Part shown: piece by piece, positions 26,768 through 35,547 of the stretch | How positions within the stretch are numbered: the stretch's first letter is position 1 | Layout of the letters: each line of letters starts with the position of its first letter | Source of the DNA: Poseidonocella pacifica | GTDB lineage: Bacteria; Pseudomonadota; Alphaproteobacteria; Rhodobacterales; Rhodobacteraceae | Direction of reading: 5' to 3' | Assembly (NCBI RefSeq): GCF_900111875.1 | Contig: NZ_FOJU01000002.1 | Coordinates: forward strand, 434,001-498,000 | Length of the DNA stretch: 64,000 nt | The notes under the pieces: model-generated | What the model saw: only the letters and a program-made list of their open reading frames with translations | What the model was told of the DNA's origin: nothing | Databases searched by the model: none | Made by a program: the position numbers and the translations under genes

Positions 26768-28365
26768 TTCGGCTTGAAGTGTGCCCGTGGCTGAGGAACC
26801 TGGCTAGGGACGTGAGCCCTCGCATAATTCGGGCTGGCTACCGCCGCCGGAGCGACCGAAAGACAGACAGCAACATCATCGTAGTCGAGGCTGGCGGCAT
26901 ATCCGTCCTTGTCCAGAAGGTCTTCGAGCGCGACGGGAGCGACGCGCAGAGCCCGAGGCCCAAGTTTGACGCCATTATCATCGCACTCGCGCTGCATCTG
27001 CTCCGAACGCGTGGTGGCGACGCTCGATGCTACTCGGACAGAGCGATCTCCGCGAATACCGATGCGAGAAATCGGAGTCTGCCCAAGCTCCATACCGATG
27101 GCCAAGCCAAGACTCTCAAGATTACCAAGTACAAACTTGCACAGGTCGAACGAAGAGTGCAGGCCGCCAGCGCACTGAGCAGCAGTCGAAACGCTCATGC
27201 GCTCATCAGTTTCGATGCGGCTTCCTTCTGCCAGGAGCGCATGGATACAGTCTCCGATGAACCTTACCTTTCTGCCACCAAAGTCTTTCTCGACAACGTT
27301 CTGAAATTCTGAACGAATAACGTGGAGCGCCCGAACAGCTTCACGAATAGCCCCTGAGGCGACCGCACGGTCGATGTAGTCTGTATATCCAGACAGGTCA
27401 GCGTACATGGATACCAAGGGCATCCTGATTGAACGGCTCGGCGAAAGCTCAGCGTAGTCGATCTTGCTGAGTGGGGGCTCCCTGTAGGAGAAGCTGAAAC
27501 TCGGATCGGTGAAGTCAGGAAATTCTCCGCGGCGGATTTCTTCTTTCCAGCCAGCAACAACGTCCTGAGTATAGCCTTGACGATCCTGGACACCGAACAC
27601 CATCCTCCCGCTCGCATCTTGCCGAGCAGCATTAGTGACAATGTCTGTTTGCGACAGTGCTACGAACTCGTTGATGATGCCGAACTCTTGAAGTTTCAGG
27701 AGCGCGCGCACCTTGTCCGATACATAAACCCCGGGTTCCTTGCCAAAAGCCAGCTTTGCAGAGTGATTGGCAGCGCTGCCGAGGAACATCGGCTCTTGCT
27801 CGCAGCCTGTTCCGTTGTTGATGGCAACGCATGTGCCAACATCAATGCCGATACGAAACTCAGCGCTGAATTCACTTCTGGCAAGCTCTCGGTTCGCCGC
27901 ATCAGCAACGCGCTGGAAGTCATCGATAAACGCGAAGGCCTGAGCTAGGGTGTCGCGGGTAACGCCATGTTTTCCGGGCTCCAGCACAACAGCGTGAACG
28001 CGCCCGTTGTGGAAATCCACGCGCTGCGCGGCTGAGGTCTCAATAGCGCGGTCCGCCGCACTATAATAGAGGTGAAGCAGACGCATGGCACGCTCATGTG
28101 AAGCTTCTGTCTCGTGGCCCTCCTCAAGGCGGAACTCGTCGTAGTTGGTAATCGCAATGTAAATCTGGACGGTGTCCACCACGATTGCCTTACCTCTTGG
28201 CAAGCTGAACAGTGGCGGCGTGGAGGGCAGCTTCTGCGCTGCGCGCATAGCCATGTCTTCCTGATACAGGCGGTAATAATCTTCGAAACGCAGAACATTA
28301 AAGTCCGGCGCCTCCCCCTTGAGCTTGTTGATGCGCGCAAGCGCTGTTGCCTCGTTCCAGGCCAT
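26764..28365 (-). CDS. tandem class III nucleotide cyclase, Pycsar-like (PycC-type)
   Basis: This 533-residue soluble protein has two cyclase homology domains. The C-terminal one (about 313-475) has the metal aspartates in MYADLSGYTDY (Asp323) and VRFIGDCIHALL (Asp372). The N-terminal one (about 55-240) has Asp64 but HNG in place of the second GD site. It keeps the FLGSAANHSAKLA segment (Asn200, Lys204), where other cyclases place transition-state residues. One composite active site is therefore likely. A proline-rich tail ends the protein. In Pycsar defence such enzymes make cCMP or cUMP on phage infection. The ATG at 28365 has AGGA eight bases upstream. Confidence 0.78.
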   Translation of the reverse strand: MAWNEATALARINKLKGEAPDFNVLRFEDYYRLYQEDMAMRAAQKLPSTPPLFSLPRGKAIVVDTVQIYIAITNYDEFRLEEGHETEASHERAMRLLHLYYSAADRAIETSAAQRVDFHNGRVHAVVLEPGKHGVTRDTLAQAFAFIDDFQRVADAANRELARSEFSAEFRIGIDVGTCVAINNGTGCEQEPMFLGSAANHSAKLAFGKEPGVYVSDKVRALLKLQEFGIINEFVALSQTDIVTNAARQDASGRMVFGVQDRQGYTQDVVAGWKEEIRRGEFPDFTDPSFSFSYREPPLSKIDYAELSPSRSIRMPLVSMYADLSGYTDYIDRAVASGAIREAVRALHVIRSEFQNVVEKDFGGRKVRFIGDCIHALLAEGSRIETDERMSVSTAAQCAGGLHSSFDLCKFVLGNLESLGLAIGMELGQTPISRIGIRGDRSVRVASSVATTRSEQMQRECDDNGVKLGPRALRVAPVALEDLLDKDGYAASLDYDDVAVCLSVAPAAVASPNYARAHVPSQVPQPRAHFKPK

Positions 28366-28494
28366 CACCATCTTCCTTTCTGCGCCACCGGATGACCCGC
28401 CGCGCCGATTCTATTTTTTGCTACTATCCTATATTTTAGGACTATTCTATTGATTGTCAATATGCTATTCTTTGCGGGGGAGGATAGGAGCGCC
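28366..28494. promoter_or_regulatory. Divergent promoter region of the Pycsar-like module
   Basis: This 129-base A+T-rich gap separates the cyclase operon (minus) from the WYL-regulator operon (plus). It contains the imperfect palindrome TCCTA-TATTT-TAGGA at 28427-28441 and TTGA-TTG-TCAA at 28450-28460. Either could be the operator of the adjacent WYL protein. No convincing -35/-10 pair was identified. Confidence 0.45.
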
Positions 28495-29370
28495 ATGAAG
28501 CACGAAATCATCAAGCCGAGCCAACGAAAACGTTATGAATTCATTGAGTTCCAGTTGATGTGGGGTGGAACAATCGGGCGTAAGCTACTCAAGGACAAGT
28601 TTGAGATATCCCTGCAGCAAGCGACTCTCGACCTCACATCCTACCTCGACCTCGCCCCCAAGAACATGTCCTACGATCCGCGTCAGAGGACATATGTGGC
28701 TCGGACCAGCTTCCGCCCCGTGTTCATCAAGGGGGAAGCCAAAGAGTACCTTCACCATTTGGAGATGTTGCATTACGGCTACCGCGACGCTGACGAGATA
28801 TGGCCCGCCAGCATTCCCGCTTTCGATGCAGTTGCTGCCTCCTCCAGAAACACAGACCCCAAAACACTGAAAGCAGTCCTACGGGCAATAAGAGACCGTC
28901 ATTGCCTCGAAGTCATGTATGTCTCGCTCAGCTCTGAATCGGAGAGACCTCGCTGCTTATATCCACATGCAATTGCGAGCGATGGTCACCGCTGGCATAT
29001 GCGGGCATATGATGAAGACAATGATCGACACTCTGATTTTGTCCTCTCAAGGGTCGAAACGATCAAAGCCAAAGAGGACAGCGCGAGAGACTTACCCGAA
29101 GACAAAGAGTGGTCAACAATTGTGGATATTCGACTGCGGCCTGACCCTTCCTTGGGCGAGAGGCAGCGCAGGCGCCTTGAGATCGAGTACAATATGAAGG
29201 GCGGAGAGCTTGAGATTAATGTGCGCCAAGCGATGGTTTTCTACTATCTTCGATTCTACGGCTTTAATCCGCATGAAACACAAGACGGAATGATTCGGAA
29301 CGTAAGCAGCTTCTCGCTAAATATTGTTAACTTGAAAGAAATAGAAGAATGTATTGGTCGGCGAAGCTAA
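28495..29370 (+). CDS. WYL-domain transcriptional regulator (CapW/BrxR type)
   Basis: The 291-residue protein starts MKHEIIKPSQRKRYEFIEFQ. A winged helix-turn-helix follows (GTIGRKLLKDKFEISLQQATLDLTSY), then a WYL domain (about 125-210) with LEVMYVSLSSES, LYPHAIASDGHRWHMRAYDE and FVLSRVETIK. A C-terminal extension ends the protein. This layout matches the CapW and BrxR repressors that control CBASS and BREX systems. AGGAG stands four bases before the ATG at 28495, better than the TTG at 28450. It faces the cyclase operon and overlaps the effector gene by 22 bases. Confidence 0.85.
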   Translation: MKHEIIKPSQRKRYEFIEFQLMWGGTIGRKLLKDKFEISLQQATLDLTSYLDLAPKNMSYDPRQRTYVARTSFRPVFIKGEAKEYLHHLEMLHYGYRDADEIWPASIPAFDAVAASSRNTDPKTLKAVLRAIRDRHCLEVMYVSLSSESERPRCLYPHAIASDGHRWHMRAYDEDNDRHSDFVLSRVETIKAKEDSARDLPEDKEWSTIVDIRLRPDPSLGERQRRRLEIEYNMKGGELEINVRQAMVFYYLRFYGFNPHETQDGMIRNVSSFSLNIVNLKEIEECIGRRS

Positions 29371-30254
29371 AGAAATTGATTGGGTGGGAAAGCGAGGCCA
29401 AACTGCCTGAGCTCTTCTCCGGCGATGGCGTACCGGACCTCGTCAAGAAAACACTTCGAGAGAACCCTGCCATTCGAGGCAACTCGACAATTATAGACAG
29501 GTTATTAGGTCAAGGAAGGGTTGAGTTTTTTCGCAGGGGCGACTGCTTGATTCATGAAGGCGGTCAGGATAATGATGTATTTTTCCTCCTCGCGGGTGAA
29601 GTGGATATCGTCTTTCGGCGCCAGCTTGGTTCAAAGCGTGTTGCTCCGAATCAAGTCGGTGAGATGGCAGCGATTGAGCTCGGAAGCAAGAGAACGGCAA
29701 GTGTATACGCCCTAACAGATGAAGTCGCGGCGCTTAAGGTCTCGGGACAAGAGTTTAACCGCATTTGGACAGACAACCCAGAGTTTCAAAAAAACCTCCA
29801 AATAGAGATGACAGCCCGCCACCGCGAACGAATTGCTGCTGGAGAAGTTGCGAAGCGTAATAATTCCTCTTCTTGGTTCTTGATTTCCGCTGGAGTGGGA
29901 TTGGCGTCGTGTCTTATGACATGGCTACTTCTTATCCCGCCCTTTTGGAGCCATGATGCCCGCCTGGCAGCAACCGTGATGACTGGTTTTGGGTTGTTTG
30001 TACTGATGCTTCTTCATAACCCAGCTTTCTTTTGGAGGCGATGCTTTGGGCTCGTCTTGTTTGCGATGGTGGGAGTCTTGGCCCTTGCTCAGTTTGTGTC
30101 TGTGGAGGCAGAGAACGGATTTGGCAGTTTAAAGATTGAAATTCATTCGGGCGAAACCGAAAGTGACTGGAAGCAGAATCTTATCAATCAAGCTGCTTTC
30201 GTCTTCACTCTAAGTATTTGCGCATGGATGGATCGTAGGATTAACCCAGACTAG
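29349..30254 (+). CDS. cyclic-nucleotide-binding membrane effector (PycTM-like)
   Basis: The 301-residue protein has a cyclic-nucleotide-binding domain at about 50-150: FFRRGDCLIHEGG and LLAGEVDIVFR, then the phosphate-binding cassette GEMAAIELGSKRTASVYA with Glu105 and Arg115. Three hydrophobic helices follow (about 177-198, 207-224, 233-251), and a fourth near 281-295. This is the architecture of Pycsar transmembrane effectors, which damage the membrane when they bind cCMP or cUMP. It is read from within the end of the WYL gene, with only a weak ribosome binding site (AGAAG). Confidence 0.85.
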   Translation: MYWSAKLKKLIGWESEAKLPELFSGDGVPDLVKKTLRENPAIRGNSTIIDRLLGQGRVEFFRRGDCLIHEGGQDNDVFFLLAGEVDIVFRRQLGSKRVAPNQVGEMAAIELGSKRTASVYALTDEVAALKVSGQEFNRIWTDNPEFQKNLQIEMTARHRERIAAGEVAKRNNSSSWFLISAGVGLASCLMTWLLLIPPFWSHDARLAATVMTGFGLFVLMLLHNPAFFWRRCFGLVLFAMVGVLALAQFVSVEAENGFGSLKIEIHSGETESDWKQNLINQAAFVFTLSICAWMDRRINPD

Positions 30255-31014
30255 GATTAGGCGCTTGTAAAATAAGGCTGGCATTTAGAAGGAATGAGAG
30301 GTTGCACTGAACGAAGATTTTAATAAAGAAGTTGGATCGATTTTTAGCGACCACTGGGATTTCTTGGTGATCAAACGGGCAGCCGTTTGTGCATGGTTCG
30401 GTGCAGGTGGAGGAGGCATGTCTCCAAGCCCTGTGAGTGGCTCCAAGGGCGCGATAGCCCATGGTCTTCCTGAAAGGATCGATGGGGCGCAGGGAGAGCG
30501 AAGTCTCCTTGCGAGTGGTTGACCGGCGATACGGTCTCTTGGCTTCGGAGGGGTTCAATGCCCTGGAGGAGCCAACGGCCGGGGGGATGCAACGGGGACG
30601 CGCAGCGGGTCCCTTTGCCAAGATGTGTGGTACTACCACACACATCTTGCGGCTTCGCAGAAGTCGGAAGTTGCCCGAAGGGTCGCAGCGCTATCGGGTC
30701 AGCACGACCCACATCTCGCGCCATCTCCAATGATGAAGATAGCTTAACGGCCGAAGTACTTGCGGTCGAACTTCTATCCTAGTTAAGGGAAGCGAGGGCT
30801 CTGCGCACTAGTCGTATAGAAAATTGCTACGAATGGGCGCATAAGATCCAAGTCACGGTTCGATATTCGTCATTGTGATACTGGCTTTGTCTTTCCAGAA
30901 AAGTGAGGCGCAGAAGGAACATAGCTGATACTTATAGCGTTATCTAAGGAGCTTTCAGCTTGACAGAAAGGCCAGATAGCGAGTTTCCTGCGGGAATAGA
31001 AACAGGAGATAAAC
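30255..31014. other. 760-base interval without a recognisable gene; contains a GC-rich block
   Basis: From about 30370 to 30730 the sequence is markedly richer in G+C than both sides. It contains a long hairpin, CAAGATGTGTGGTA/CTACCACACACATCTTG at about 30619-30649. Four overlapping short open frames cover it on both strands, but none matches a family I know. The block could be a degraded mobile element or a structured RNA. The last 200 bases are A+T-rich and hold the leader of the HD gene, with AGGAG before its start. Confidence 0.4.
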
Positions 31015-33132
31015 TTGCCAGTCGTAGGACTTTCTCACCCCCGCGCCATCACGCCGATCTCAGACCCTCTTCATGGTAGGATGGAGTTCACTATTTTTGA
31101 TCGCGACCTGATCGACTCTCAGGTATTTCAACGACTTCACTTCGTTCTTCAGAACTCGATAAATTATGTATCTTTCCCTTCGAACAAGAACACAAGGTTC
31201 CCCCATTCACTTGGAACTGCCCACCTTTGTGGCCAAATGTTTAAATATGGCCTCTCAAATTCTCAACCCGAAACTCTCGACGCCTTCCTTAATGATGCTG
31301 CAGATTTTTTAAAACATCTCGTCGAAGTCTTGGCCAAGGCGCCGGGTGGAACATCGCTAGGTGAGGCAAATGAAGATTCCATTATTAGATCTTGTCTAAG
31401 CGCTCATAAAGCCACGATTTCGGGTAGAAGCAACTTTCTGCATGCGCCCCTGCAAGAAAAAAGATCAATAGATAGAGTAAGACTTACAGATACTTTTGGC
31501 GAAGCGAAATTTACTGCAGAATTTATTTCAGATACCTACTGGCAAGCATTGAGGCACTACGCATTATCGCACGATCTCGGCCATCTCCCTATGAGCCACG
31601 CGTTTGAACGAGCTATTGAAAGTGCATCAGAACTGATGCGATTCTATGGAGGGAGCAGCGAACTAATCGACGAATACGATATGCATCACAGTGAGCTTCG
31701 CAAGGATTTCTACGGCATTCGAAAGAATAGAGATAGGTATCTAGAAGAGTTTTCAGAAATTCTCAAGGTTGAGAACTCGGCACTATCTACCGAAGCATCG
31801 CTCAAAGAAGTTCACGAAATAAGAAGCATCTTTCTATACAACTACTTTGCCATGGAAGAGAGCGCCCCCACACTCGGATTTGAGGAGAAGCGCCTAGGAG
31901 CTAGTAGCAAGGACATTGAAATATATAGCGATATAATTCAAAGATTGTCGCTATCAATTACACTCTCCAAAACCACGACTAAGTCGAAACGAGAAAAAGT
32001 TCACCCCTTCTCCTTCTTGAACTCGTTGAGGTGCATAGTAGACGGATGCGTAGATTGCGATAGGTTAGATTATTCGGCGCGTGACCTACTTGAAGCGGGG
32101 GCGCGATTCGGAAATTTCGATTTAGAAAGAATTGTAAAGAGCTCTGTATTAGTATCTAAGAACTACGATGATAAGGGGCGAGTTTACGCACTTGGGTTCC
32201 ACCATCGCGGCACTCATGGAATTGAGCAATTCTTCGAGAGCCGCTATCAAGGATATAAATACGTAATCAACCATAGAGCAGCCTTCAGGTCAAACGCTTG
32301 CATGGAGAGGCTGATTGGACTTTTGATTGCTTATTCATACATTTTTCCAGATCGAAGGATCTCAAAAATTCTGACGCGCTATGGATATATATCATTTGAT
32401 GAGAGTACAGGACGGATATCTGCGCTTCTTCCTGCGCTAAGGGAATTCATTAATAGAATAGAAGACAACTCACTTCGTTCAATGCTTTACGAAGTGAAGC
32501 AAGCGTGCAGCGATCTCCGTAAAACGAGCGATCCAGAAGAGGCTTCATTTACGCGCAATTCTACGGCTCAGCCTAAAGATATGTTGGACGAGATATCAAA
32601 TCTAGCAGATGTAATACTATTCCGTGACTTCTCGAAAATTGCTACCCTTTTCAAAGATTGGTCAATTCTCGAGGTTCTTGAACGCGCGACGAACACTCCA
32701 CTGAGGAATCAAAGGTCAAAATTCAAATCTTTTGTAGATTGGATGACAGAGGAACGAGACCTTAATACTGAAAATTTTCAGAAATTTGTTTTTAAAGAGT
32801 CGTTGAGAGAATTTGGAAATCCTGTTATTGTATTTCTAGGTACCCTCAGTCCAAAGGGAGTAGACATTAAAGACTCCACCTTCTTTTTTGAAGAGCAAGT
32901 CTGGATTGAAGATAGTTTTGGCCGCATACAAACGGCGCTTAACTATTCTTCTGGGTTGAGGCTGATGAAAAATCGTGCGGGCCGTGAGGAGCGTATACGA
33001 GTTTACGCGATCTCTGACGACATGAAGTCTAAGAGCTCTGATAAACTTGAAGCGCTCGAAAGGTACGCGCTCGAGTATCTTAATGAACGATGGCAAAGTT
33101 GGAATCAAGAAAAGGAGAAAGATCATGCATAA
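31015..33132 (+). CDS. HD-domain phosphohydrolase (dNTPase-like)
   Basis: This 705-residue A+T-rich gene starts at a TTG with AGGAG seven bases upstream; an in-frame stop lies 54 bases before it. The protein opens DPLHGRMEFTIFDRDLIDS and has the HD ligands in order: His64 in RFPHSLGTAHL, then His186-Asp187 and His190 in ALSHDLGHLPMSHAF. A later DRLDYSARD at about 350 carries the last aspartate. This pattern fits the dGTPase/SAMHD1 group. The remaining 350 residues are unrecognised. Dephosphorylating dNTPs to starve phage is a known defence strategy; this role is an inference from location. The small downstream gene is coupled to it. Confidence 0.8.
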   Translation: MPVVGLSHPRAITPISDPLHGRMEFTIFDRDLIDSQVFQRLHFVLQNSINYVSFPSNKNTRFPHSLGTAHLCGQMFKYGLSNSQPETLDAFLNDAADFLKHLVEVLAKAPGGTSLGEANEDSIIRSCLSAHKATISGRSNFLHAPLQEKRSIDRVRLTDTFGEAKFTAEFISDTYWQALRHYALSHDLGHLPMSHAFERAIESASELMRFYGGSSELIDEYDMHHSELRKDFYGIRKNRDRYLEEFSEILKVENSALSTEASLKEVHEIRSIFLYNYFAMEESAPTLGFEEKRLGASSKDIEIYSDIIQRLSLSITLSKTTTKSKREKVHPFSFLNSLRCIVDGCVDCDRLDYSARDLLEAGARFGNFDLERIVKSSVLVSKNYDDKGRVYALGFHHRGTHGIEQFFESRYQGYKYVINHRAAFRSNACMERLIGLLIAYSYIFPDRRISKILTRYGYISFDESTGRISALLPALREFINRIEDNSLRSMLYEVKQACSDLRKTSDPEEASFTRNSTAQPKDMLDEISNLADVILFRDFSKIATLFKDWSILEVLERATNTPLRNQRSKFKSFVDWMTEERDLNTENFQKFVFKESLREFGNPVIVFLGTLSPKGVDIKDSTFFFEEQVWIEDSFGRIQTALNYSSGLRLMKNRAGREERIRVYAISDDMKSKSSDKLEALERYALEYLNERWQSWNQEKEKDHA

Positions 33133-33415
33133 CTTATCAGAACGGCAAAAGTATGTTGCGCTCAGCAGTTTAGCTTCATCAGAGAGAGCTCTCGGCTACG
33201 ATGAATTGATTGCAAAAATGACTGAGGTCTCGATCGAAGAGTTTAACACTAAGAGCTCCGTTGAAACTCCGAAATTTCTACCTTCTCTTATCACCGAGTT
33301 GGTCCGTGAGGACTTTGCCGTGATGGCAGCACCGGATCGATGGAAAATTACGGACCGTGGAGCGCGCGTGTTGAAGAGAATTTCCAGTCGAATTCGACCT
33401 AAATCACCTGCCTAA
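33125..33415 (+). CDS. small winged-helix-like partner of the HD protein
   Basis: The 96-residue protein starts MHNLSERQKYVALSSLASSE, with AGGAG nine bases upstream, and overlaps the HD stop by eight bases. The sequence LVREDFAVMAAPDRWKITDRGARVLKRI has the helix-wing pattern of winged-helix proteins, in which a template strand precedes ITDRG. It may be a regulator or an accessory subunit of the HD enzyme. No family name could be assigned. Confidence 0.65.
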   Translation: MHNLSERQKYVALSSLASSERALGYDELIAKMTEVSIEEFNTKSSVETPKFLPSLITELVREDFAVMAAPDRWKITDRGARVLKRISSRIRPKSPA

Positions 33416-33662
33416 CACTCACAATTTTTTTGGTCTTTCGGAAGCTATGGGACCTCTTTTCTGAGGCTCTCGTTTTTGCGCTTCGAGACGCTTCGTTCAC
33501 TTAGAAGGTTCCGCCGACCTATTCTTTAAATCAGCACCTTGGGACATGATCATTCACAGAACTTCGAGTTTGCAAATTGCACCTCCCATCGAGAAGATGC
33601 TTCTTTCACTTAAAGATTGAATACCAGATAGGGTTAGCACAAATACGAGGGACCTGTTTGAG

Positions 33663-34670
33663 TTGAACGAGGAGCGAATACTTCGCACGGCATTGGATTC
33701 GGCCATTAGTCGCTATTATGGCCGCGTCGGCGAACCTTTTCACTCTAATGTGAAACTTGACCCGATCGATCGCCCTGATTTTCACGCTGTCGTCTTTCCT
33801 ACTACGGATGGTATATGTATCGAAGCAAGCAACAGCGTGGTCGAGCGCCTAGCGGCAGTTTGGGAAAAGGTAAACGCACTCTCTTCGGACCTACCAGCGG
33901 AGCATCAGCTCCAACTGCTCGGCGATCCTGATCATGTCGTCGATATGGCGCTCCGCTGGCTGATGCAGCATGAATTGAACCATGCTGCCGTCGGCCATTT
34001 CAAGCTGACGGATGGCGCAGCGCTTGTCGAAGGCGGCGGCGAGAAAGCCTTCAGTGCAGCCACACGGCGCTCACGAAAGCCTTCTCCCTTGGAAGCTTTG
34101 CCGGAAACTGATCAAAAGCTGGCTTCTCTTTGCTTGGAACTCCAGGCCGACCACGATGCGACCGAAATCGTCCTGGGGGCCTATTCTGCCGAGAACCACA
34201 CCCTGTTTCGTTACTACGCGATATGCATCGCGCTTGTGATCTTTGTCATCGAGCAGGTCGATCGGGAGAACGCCAGGGAAGAGATCACGCATCCCAAGGC
34301 TTCCACGCGACTGTTTCAGCTTCTCGCTTATCTTGTCGAGCTGCCTTACATCCCCGCCTACAAGCGAGCCTATGCGGAAGGCCTTACGGAGATGCCCGAA
34401 GACTATCTTCCGCCGCGCGACGAATTGGAGCGATATAGCGCAGATGTGTTCGCGCCGGTCTTCGCCGCATGCGAAATTATGGCCGAAGCGATCGAGCTCC
34501 CCGGCATCATCAATGAGCTCGGCGGTGTTGAGGCCTTCTTCGCGGATATCAACCGCGCCGTGTTTGAGGGGCATGACAGCATCGACGCCTTTGTGACGCC
34601 CTGCGCGGTTCAATGGGCGTCACTCAAGCCGCTCAATGAGCGCCTGCTCAAGATGCTGGGATGGAAGTAG
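33663..34670 (+). CDS. soluble HExxH zincin metallopeptidase of unknown role
   Basis: The 335-residue protein starts at TTG, with GAGGGA about ten bases upstream. The zinc motif is HELNH at 103-107, in WLMQHELNHAAVGHF. The third ligand is probably Glu159 or Asp163 in LELQADHDATEI, a layout shared by M48-like and Lit (U49)-like peptidases. No membrane anchor or signal peptide is clear, although residues 180-200 are hydrophobic. Lit cleaves elongation factor Tu during T4 infection. A similar defence role here is only a possibility. It converges with the next gene, with an 18-base gap. Base use is less A+T-rich than the HD gene. Confidence 0.65.
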   Translation: MNEERILRTALDSAISRYYGRVGEPFHSNVKLDPIDRPDFHAVVFPTTDGICIEASNSVVERLAAVWEKVNALSSDLPAEHQLQLLGDPDHVVDMALRWLMQHELNHAAVGHFKLTDGAALVEGGGEKAFSAATRRSRKPSPLEALPETDQKLASLCLELQADHDATEIVLGAYSAENHTLFRYYAICIALVIFVIEQVDRENAREEITHPKASTRLFQLLAYLVELPYIPAYKRAYAEGLTEMPEDYLPPRDELERYSADVFAPVFAACEIMAEAIELPGIINELGGVEAFFADINRAVFEGHDSIDAFVTPCAVQWASLKPLNERLLKMLGWK

Positions 34671-34687
34671 ACCTCTTGGCTTAGCCC

Positions 34688-35446
34688 CTACGGGATAAAG
34701 AGGACATGCGCCTCGTAGACGTTGAGCGTCTTGTCCTCATATCGCCGTGCCAGCTCACCAATGTTTGTTGCCATGCGCTTGTCAGGCGAGGTGACAATGA
34801 CAAAGCGATGCTCGCCGGAATCATCGACCTCGTAGAGCGGGGCCGGTTTTCCCTTGGCGTCGCGCGGAAGTAACGAAACCCCTTCGCCAACAGGTATCCT
34901 GAAGTGCTCTTCACTTTCTCCAAGTGCGAGCGGATGCCACACCTTGCCATAGCGCTCGAACCCGATGGCAAAGCCGGGACGGTCCGATGTCAGTTCCAGA
35001 CAATAGGCTTGTCCCATACGGAGCCTGGTCACGTTCTGCGGGGCATCACGGACGCGCTTACCGATCCCGAATTCCACGCGGACCTTTACGATCTGTAGAC
35101 CGCCCGGCTGTTTGCGGTGATCGATAAAGCGCTCGAAAGCCACAAGCGGCGATAGGGCGAACAGCTCTTTATCCTTGGCGTGCGCCCGCTCGAAATGGTG
35201 GTCGATGATCCACTTGTGGATCAACTGCGCGCGGGTAGCCGAGATCTTCCCCGCCCTGAAGTTATCCGCGTAACCTGTGCCCAAGACAACCTTGGGACCG
35301 ATGGCTGCGAGGATTATTGCCTCTATGTGTTGGCCGGTGATTGAAGCGATCTCACGTGCGACCGTGTAGAGCCGCTTGATCCATTCAACCCGGTCTTCGC
35401 GCGGCAAGCCCTTCCAATCGATATCTTCAAATTTTTTGTCCATCAT
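34688..35446 (-). CDS. hypothetical protein of the element
   Basis: The 252-residue protein starts MMDKKFEDIDWKGLPREDRV; in-frame starts at 35449 (TTG) and 35443 (ATG) are equally possible. The first 110 residues are helical and include VLGTGYADNFRAGKISATRAQLIHKW, which could be a small DNA-binding domain. The second half is predicted beta-rich, with EFGIGKRVRDAP and RFVIVTSPDKRM. No signal peptide or membrane helix is present. I do not recognise the family. It is transcribed away from the recombinase operon and may share its upstream control region. Confidence 0.7.
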   Translation of the reverse strand: MMDKKFEDIDWKGLPREDRVEWIKRLYTVAREIASITGQHIEAIILAAIGPKVVLGTGYADNFRAGKISATRAQLIHKWIIDHHFERAHAKDKELFALSPLVAFERFIDHRKQPGGLQIVKVRVEFGIGKRVRDAPQNVTRLRMGQAYCLELTSDRPGFAIGFERYGKVWHPLALGESEEHFRIPVGEGVSLLPRDAKGKPAPLYEVDDSGEHRFVIVTSPDKRMATNIGELARRYEDKTLNVYEAHVLFIP

Positions 35447-35547
35447 CAATACCCGCTCTCACCCGCAGAATACCGGGGATTGAAGCCTGTTTGTCCGTCT
35501 AATCTCAAGCCCGATTTGCTGCTTCACGGCAAATAACGCTTTGAGAA

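Noticed and set aside
30241-30782. Overlapping open frames of 87-134 codons on both strands
   Set aside because: No start signals, no recognised domain and mutual overlap; described instead as a GC-rich block of unknown nature.
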